9,823 bases of DNA, from assembly GCA_027457205.1 (NCBI GenBank), contig DAIDTM010000213.1:1-9823 (forward strand), given 5' to 3'. This DNA comes from Anaerolineae bacterium. GTDB lineage: Bacteria > Chloroflexota > Anaerolineae > UBA4142. The notes under the pieces were generated by a model that did no database searches, was not told the DNA's origin, and saw only the letters and a program-made list of their open reading frames with translations. This document shows, piece by piece, positions 5,837-9,823 of this stretch. Position 1 is the stretch's first letter; each line of letters begins with the position of its first letter. A program made the translations under genes and the position numbers.

Positions 5837-7624
5837 ATGCTGTGCCAACCCCAATCAGCTTTTCTACAACTACTGCGCGACCGCATCAACCTCGACGACA
5901 TTCCCTTCAGCGAGCGCGGCTCGCGGCTGCTCCTCTTCAAACGCGACGCGCACCTCTACATCAAACTTGCCGAGCGATGGGCGCAGTGGGAACAACAGGT
6001 CGGTCACTATCGCCTGCGCGCGCCGCTGCTCGACGATCTGCGCTTTGTCGACGCCGACGGATCGCCGCTCGCGCTGACGCGCATCTCCTTCCCGCACGCC
6101 GTCGCGTTCGAGACCGCCGCGGGTCTGATCGAGATCACCTTTCTCGACGAAGACACGCTCTTCGTCCACCTGCCGCGCGCGCAGATCGGCGTCCGCTTTC
6201 GCGTCTACGCTGAGCGCGGACGCGTCGACCGCCGCGGCGGCGAATTCAAAGGCGATCCGCTTCACCGCCGCACGCATCGCAATATCTCTTACACGACGAA
6301 TACGCGCATCCTGGCGAACACCATCGAGCCGGACGCTGCGGACTATATGCGCGTGATGCTGGACGTGGACGCGCGCGAGGGCGGCGACTTGCTGCTGAAC
6401 ATCACGCCGCGGCTCGGCTTCAACCGGTCGATTCCTGCGCCGGGGCTTGTTTTCGCCGATGCCGAACAACGCTGGCACGCGTGGTTCGCCGCCGCGCCGC
6501 CCGTCGCCGAGGAATTTGCGCGGCAGTACTATTACGCGTGGTACGTCCTACGCGCCGGGCTGTTGAGCCGGCGCTACTTTCTCACGCGCGAAGCGATGGC
6601 GCCGTCGCTCATACACTACGTCGGCGTGTGGCAATGGGACGCGTTCTTTCACGCGCTCGCCTACCGCTACGTCGACACGAAACTGGCTGAAGACCAACTC
6701 CGCATCCTGATCGACCATCAAACCGAAGATGGAATGATTCCGGATGCCGTCCACGACGAAGGCGTCATCACACATCTGCACGAGCCGGTCGATGCCGACG
6801 TGACCAAGCCGCCGCTGATCGCCTGGGCAGCACTGAAACTCTACCGCACAAGCCAGCATCGCGATTTTCTCGCCGAGGTGTACGATCCGATTGTCCGCTG
6901 GACGAATTGGTGGTTTGAGAAAAACGATGATTCGCACGATGGCATCGTCCAATACAATCATCCCTTTTCCTCCGGCTTGGACGACTCGCCGCTGTGGGAC
7001 GCGGGGATGCCGGTGGAATCGCCCGACCTCAACACCTATCTCGTGATGCAGATGGACGCGCTGGCGGATATCGCGGACATCCTGGACGCGCCAAACGATG
7101 CGGCAGAATGGCGCGTCCGCGCAGCCGCCCTGACGCGGCGAATGACCGATCACTTTTGGGACGAGTCCGCCGGCGTCTTTTGGGCGCGCCACGACGAAGT
7201 ACCCGTACACGTGTTGACGCCGTTCAACCTGTATCCGCTTTTGACCGGACGCCTGCCGCGCGCGCTGAGCGACCGCCTCGTCGCGCAGTTGGTTTCGCCG
7301 GACAAGTTCTGGACGCGCTTTCCCATTCCGACCGTCGCGCGCAGCGATCCGCACTACAATCCGAATCAGATGTGGCGCGGTCCGACGTGGGTGAACATCA
7401 ATTACCTCTTTATCGAAGGACTGGAACGCAGCGGCTTTACCGATCTGGCGCGCGACCTGCGCGACCGCACGCTGGACTTGTTGATGGCGCACGACGACCT
7501 CTTCGAATACTATCACCCCGAAACCGGCGCGCCGCCGTCCGGCGCGGCGCGGCTGTTCGGCTGGTCGTCCGCGATCTTTGTCGAGCTGGCGATTCAAGCC
7601 ACGCGGGGAAAAATTCTTGAATAG
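5837..7624 (+). CDS. GH63 / MGH1-like (alpha/alpha)6-barrel glycosidase with an N-terminal beta-rich domain
   Basis: This 595-aa probable cytoplasmic glycoside hydrolase has no signal peptide. Residues 1 to about 225 form a beta-rich N-terminal domain that I do not recognise. Residues about 240-590 look like the (alpha/alpha)6 barrel of GH63/GH37-type enzymes: VWQWDAFFHAL at 264-274, HQTEDGMIPD at 294-303, SGLDDSPLWD at 379-388 with D382 the likely general acid, NQMWRGPTWVNINYLF at 510-525, and FEYYHPETG at 556-564 with E557 the likely base. FGWSSAI at 574-580 closes the barrel. The nearest named relatives are mannosylglycerate/glucosylglycerate hydrolases and YgjK-like GH63 proteins, but the substrate cannot be read from the sequence. 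The ATG at 5837 was preferred to the in-frame TTG at 5801, which coincides with a -35 box. The stop overlaps the next start by 8 nt, and the next gene is a shorter paralogue. Confidence 0.85.
   Translation: MLCQPQSAFLQLLRDRINLDDIPFSERGSRLLLFKRDAHLYIKLAERWAQWEQQVGHYRLRAPLLDDLRFVDADGSPLALTRISFPHAVAFETAAGLIEITFLDEDTLFVHLPRAQIGVRFRVYAERGRVDRRGGEFKGDPLHRRTHRNISYTTNTRILANTIEPDAADYMRVMLDVDAREGGDLLLNITPRLGFNRSIPAPGLVFADAEQRWHAWFAAAPPVAEEFARQYYYAWYVLRAGLLSRRYFLTREAMAPSLIHYVGVWQWDAFFHALAYRYVDTKLAEDQLRILIDHQTEDGMIPDAVHDEGVITHLHEPVDADVTKPPLIAWAALKLYRTSQHRDFLAEVYDPIVRWTNWWFEKNDDSHDGIVQYNHPFSSGLDDSPLWDAGMPVESPDLNTYLVMQMDALADIADILDAPNDAAEWRVRAAALTRRMTDHFWDESAGVFWARHDEVPVHVLTPFNLYPLLTGRLPRALSDRLVAQLVSPDKFWTRFPIPTVARSDPHYNPNQMWRGPTWVNINYLFIEGLERSGFTDLARDLRDRTLDLLMAHDDLFEYYHPETGAPPSGAARLFGWSSAIFVELAIQATRGKILE
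7605..7609 (+). promoter_or_regulatory. Ribosome binding site deciding a TTG start
   Basis: GGGGA lies 7 nt before the TTG at 7617, inside the 3' end of the preceding gene. No ATG or GTG is placed well enough to keep the first conserved helix (LLIDRAQRVLATND). TTG at 7617 is therefore the best start, with TTG at 7626 and the more upstream TTG at 7578 as alternatives. Confidence 0.45.
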
Positions 7625-8942
7625 ATTGCTCATCGATCGCGCACAGCGCGTGCTCGCCACCAACGACCTCGGCGCATCGACCAAGCCGTCGCCCCGATTG
7701 TATCCGCATCAATGGAACTGGGACTCGGCGTTCATTGCGATCGGTTTGTCGCACTACAACCTCGAACGCGCCAAGACCGAACTCCGCTCGCTGATGCGCG
7801 GGCAGTGGCGCAACGGAATGATTCCGCACATCATTTACAATCCGGCGGCGGTTGGCTATTTTCCCGACCCACACCGCTGGCAGATCGCGCGCTCGCCGGA
7901 CGCGCCGCCGTCCGTGTTGACCTCGGGCATCACGCAGCCGCCGATGCTGACCCTCGCCGCGCGCGAGATTGCGCGCCGCGAGAATCGCGCCGAGTTCGCG
8001 CGCGAAATTTACCCCGCGCTGCTGGCATATCACCGCTGGTTTCACCGCGAGCGCGATCCGCGCGGCGAAGGTGTCGTCTCGATCATTCATCCGTGGGAGT
8101 CCGGGATGGATAACTCGCCGCGCTGGCTGGAAATTCTCGACCGCATCCAATTGACCGGGCGACCGCAGTACCAACGCGAAGACGATACGATCGTGCCGCT
8201 GGACGAACGTCCCACCGACGCCGATTACGACCGCTTTATCTTTTTGATGGACTTGACGCGCGATCTCAATTACAACCAGCACGAGATTTTCGCACGGTCG
8301 CCCTTTGTCGTTCAAGACGTGCTGCTCAACTCGATCTTGTTTTGCGCGGACGACGCGCTGCGCGAACTCGCCATTCTTACTGGCGCGCCGACCGCTGAGA
8401 TCGAAGACTGTATGCGCGCGGCGCGCCGCGCGTTTCAAGCGCGATTCTGGGACGACGCCGCCGCGCTCTTTTACGATTTCGACGTTCGCGGCGCGCAGCC
8501 CATCCGCGAAAACACGATCGCCGCGTTTCTGCCGTTGTACGCCGGTCTCGCCAGCGCAGAACAGGCGCGGCGGATCGTGCAGGCGCATTTGCAGAATCCG
8601 GTCGAATACGCGTCGGACATGCATTCGTCCGCCAGCCCAGAACCGGCGGAAGGTTCGACCGCCTACGTGATTCCGACGGCGAGCAAAACGAATCGTTACT
8701 TTGATCCGCGTGCGTACTGGCGCGGTCCCATCTGGGTGAACACGAACTGGTTCTTGATTCGCGGTCTGCAGCGCTACGGCATGGACGACCTGGCGCGTCA
8801 GATGCGCGCCAACACGTTAGCGCTGGTGGAACAGTCCGGCTTTCACGAGTACTTTGATCCGCGCACTGGCGCGGGCTACGGCGCGGATACGTTCTCGTGG
8901 AGCGCGGCGTTGACAATCGACTTGATCGAAGATGACGCGTAG
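7617..8942 (+). CDS. GH63 hydrolase of the mannosylglycerate/glucosylglycerate hydrolase type
   Basis: This 441-aa protein is close to the roughly 420-450 aa usual for bacterial mannosylglycerate and glucosylglycerate hydrolases, which split the glycoside to hexose and D-glycerate in the cytoplasm. The single (alpha/alpha)6 barrel shows YPHQWNWDSAFIAIGL at 29-44, GQWRNGMIPHIIYNP at 62-76, HPWESGMDNSPRW at 158-170 with D165 the likely general acid, YWRGPIWVNTNWFL at 367-380, and FHEYFDPRTGAGYGADTFSWSAAL at 409-432 with E411 the likely base. Active-site motifs are intact. Residues 338-347 (SASPEPAEGS) look like a short insertion encoded by a palindrome. The start is TTG at 7617, overlapping the stop of the longer paralogue by 8 nt. 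The stop overlaps the next gene by 11 nt, so coupled translation is likely. Alternative substrates within GH63 (other alpha-glucosides or mannosides) cannot be excluded. The family is firm, the substrate moderate. Confidence 0.85.
   Translation: MNRLLIDRAQRVLATNDLGASTKPSPRLYPHQWNWDSAFIAIGLSHYNLERAKTELRSLMRGQWRNGMIPHIIYNPAAVGYFPDPHRWQIARSPDAPPSVLTSGITQPPMLTLAAREIARRENRAEFAREIYPALLAYHRWFHRERDPRGEGVVSIIHPWESGMDNSPRWLEILDRIQLTGRPQYQREDDTIVPLDERPTDADYDRFIFLMDLTRDLNYNQHEIFARSPFVVQDVLLNSILFCADDALRELAILTGAPTAEIEDCMRAARRAFQARFWDDAAALFYDFDVRGAQPIRENTIAAFLPLYAGLASAEQARRIVQAHLQNPVEYASDMHSSASPEPAEGSTAYVIPTASKTNRYFDPRAYWRGPIWVNTNWFLIRGLQRYGMDDLARQMRANTLALVEQSGFHEYFDPRTGAGYGADTFSWSAALTIDLIEDDA
8628..8650. 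repeat. Small inverted repeat encoding the SPEPAEG-type insertion
   Basis: TCCGCC (8628-8633) and GGCGGA (8645-8650) are inverted around an 11-nt loop, inside the hydrolase gene. The encoded residues SASPEPAEGS fall in the linker before the conserved YFDPR.YWRGP motif. From memory, SPEPVEG/SPEPAEG peptides appear in many environmental bacterial proteins where short palindromic repeats have entered coding sequence in frame. Whether this one is a member needs a genome-wide copy count. Confidence 0.4.
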
Positions 8943-9823
8943 AAAACCACGCCTTGCCATTCTGCATTACGCCGCGCCGCCGACGATCGGCGGCGTGGAG
9001 GCGACGATTGCCACGCACGCGCGCCTCTTTGCCGATCACGGTTATCCGGTGAGAATCATCGCCGGGCGCGGCAGAACCGCGGACGCGCACGCGCCATTGA
9101 CGCTTGTACGCAACGCGGATTCCAACGCGCCGCGCGTCCGGCGCGTCAACGCCGAGCTCGCGCGTGGCGTCGCCAGCAGAGAGTTCGACGCGCTCGTCGA
9201 CGACTTGACGGACGCGCTTTCGCGCGCGCTGCGCCGCACCGACGTTCTCATCGCCCACAACGCGCTGTCGCTCCACAAGAATCTCGCGCTGACCGCCGCG
9301 CTGAAAAACCTTTCGCACACGCGGCGCATTCGGCTCATCGCCTGGTGTCACGATTTCGCGTGGCGCGATCCGCAGTACACCGCCGATCTGCATCCCGGCG
9401 CGCCGTGGGAATGGCTCAAACAGCCGTGGAAGAACGTCCAGTACGTCGTCGTCTCCGCCGCGCGAAAAAAAGAATTGCAAGAAATTTGGGGCGACGCCGG
9501 AAACATCGCAGTCGTTCCGCCTGGCATCGACGCGTCCGAATTCTTCGGCGTTAGGGACAAGACCGCGCGTTGGATGCGCGAGGGAACGCTGGATGGCGCG
9601 CCGCTCCTCCTCCTGCCCGCGCGCGTAACGCGTCGCAAGAATATCGAACTGGCGATTGAAATTACGGCGGCGCTGCGACAGCGCGGCACGAACGCGAAAC
9701 TGATCGTCACCGGTCCGCCCGGTCCGCACAATCCAACCAACACGGCGTACCTCGATGCGCTGCGCGCGCAGCGCACAGCCGCCGGCGTCGAAGACGCGGT
9801 AGTATTCCTGCACGAGTACGGAC
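8932..9823 (+). CDS. GT4-family glycosyltransferase, N-terminal part, cut by the right window edge
   Basis: The 297 visible residues read as a GT-B fold, GT4-type retaining glycosyltransferase, cytoplasmic or membrane-associated, using a nucleotide sugar. The N-terminal acceptor domain has the glycine loop APPTIGGVEATIATHARLF (15-33), AHNALSLHKN (108-117) and AWCHDFAW (137-144). The linker to the donor domain is VVPPGID (194-200). The donor domain starts with LLLPARVTRRKNIELAI (226-242), whose R/K residues typically hold the donor phosphates, and TGPPGPHNPTN (260-270). The E-x7-E motif expected in this family should lie beyond the window. ATG at 8932 overlaps the hydrolase stop by 11 nt, with no strong Shine-Dalgarno, which suggests translational coupling. 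The partnership with two GH63-like hydrolases suggests a shared small glycoside, but donor and acceptor cannot be named. Confidence 0.85.
   Translation, partial: MTRRKPRLAILHYAAPPTIGGVEATIATHARLFADHGYPVRIIAGRGRTADAHAPLTLVRNADSNAPRVRRVNAELARGVASREFDALVDDLTDALSRALRRTDVLIAHNALSLHKNLALTAALKNLSHTRRIRLIAWCHDFAWRDPQYTADLHPGAPWEWLKQPWKNVQYVVVSAARKKELQEIWGDAGNIAVVPPGIDASEFFGVRDKTARWMREGTLDGAPLLLLPARVTRRKNIELAIEITAALRQRGTNAKLIVTGPPGPHNPTNTAYLDALRAQRTAAGVEDAVVFLHEYG

Noticed and set aside
8377..9813. Minus-strand 478-codon frame over the hydrolase and GT4 genes
   Set aside because: It spans two genes with good plus-strand family motifs and reads as arginine-rich noise.

Overview
The window is very GC-rich, with GCG/CGC-dominated codons. 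Its gene content recalls uncultured Chloroflexota (Anaerolineae-like): DUF2723 and ArnT/PMT-type membrane glycosyltransferases carrying C-terminal beta-sandwich repeats, GH63/MGH1-like glycosidases and a GT4 enzyme. The phylum is an inference from memory of similar proteins; no marker gene is present.

Layout. (1) 1-1084, minus strand: the N-terminal 361 residues of an ADP-forming acyl-CoA synthetase, running off the left edge. (2) 1085-1228: a divergent intergenic region with a good promoter on each strand and a strong GGGCGACC-type hairpin between them. (3) 1229-5793, plus strand: two adjacent polytopic membrane proteins, 939-aa DUF2723 and 579-aa ArnT/PMT-like. They share a repeated C-terminal extracytoplasmic domain, three copies in the first and one in the second. 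(4) 5837-9823, plus strand: a promoter right after the previous stop codon, then a 595-aa GH63/MGH1-like glycosidase, a 441-aa relative of mannosylglycerate/glucosylglycerate hydrolases, and a GT4 glycosyltransferase cut by the right edge. These last three genes overlap by 8 and 11 nt, so they look like one translationally coupled operon.

How the genes may work together. The two membrane proteins probably transfer sugars from polyprenyl-phosphate donors to acceptors outside the membrane. The three downstream genes look cytoplasmic and handle small glycosides, with two hydrolases and one sugar-nucleotide-type transferase. No glycosylglycerate synthase is visible, so the substrate is not settled. 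The synthetase at the left is divergent and probably unrelated, serving acyl-CoA to acyl plus ATP conversion.

The most notable signals are: three start codons only 7-9 nt after a -10 box with no Shine-Dalgarno, predicting leaderless mRNAs; the beta-sandwich repeat family across two genes; the tandem GH63-like paralogues coupled to a GT4 gene, one with an unrecognised N-terminal domain; and a palindrome-encoded SPEPAEG peptide that looks like a small repeat inserted in the second hydrolase.
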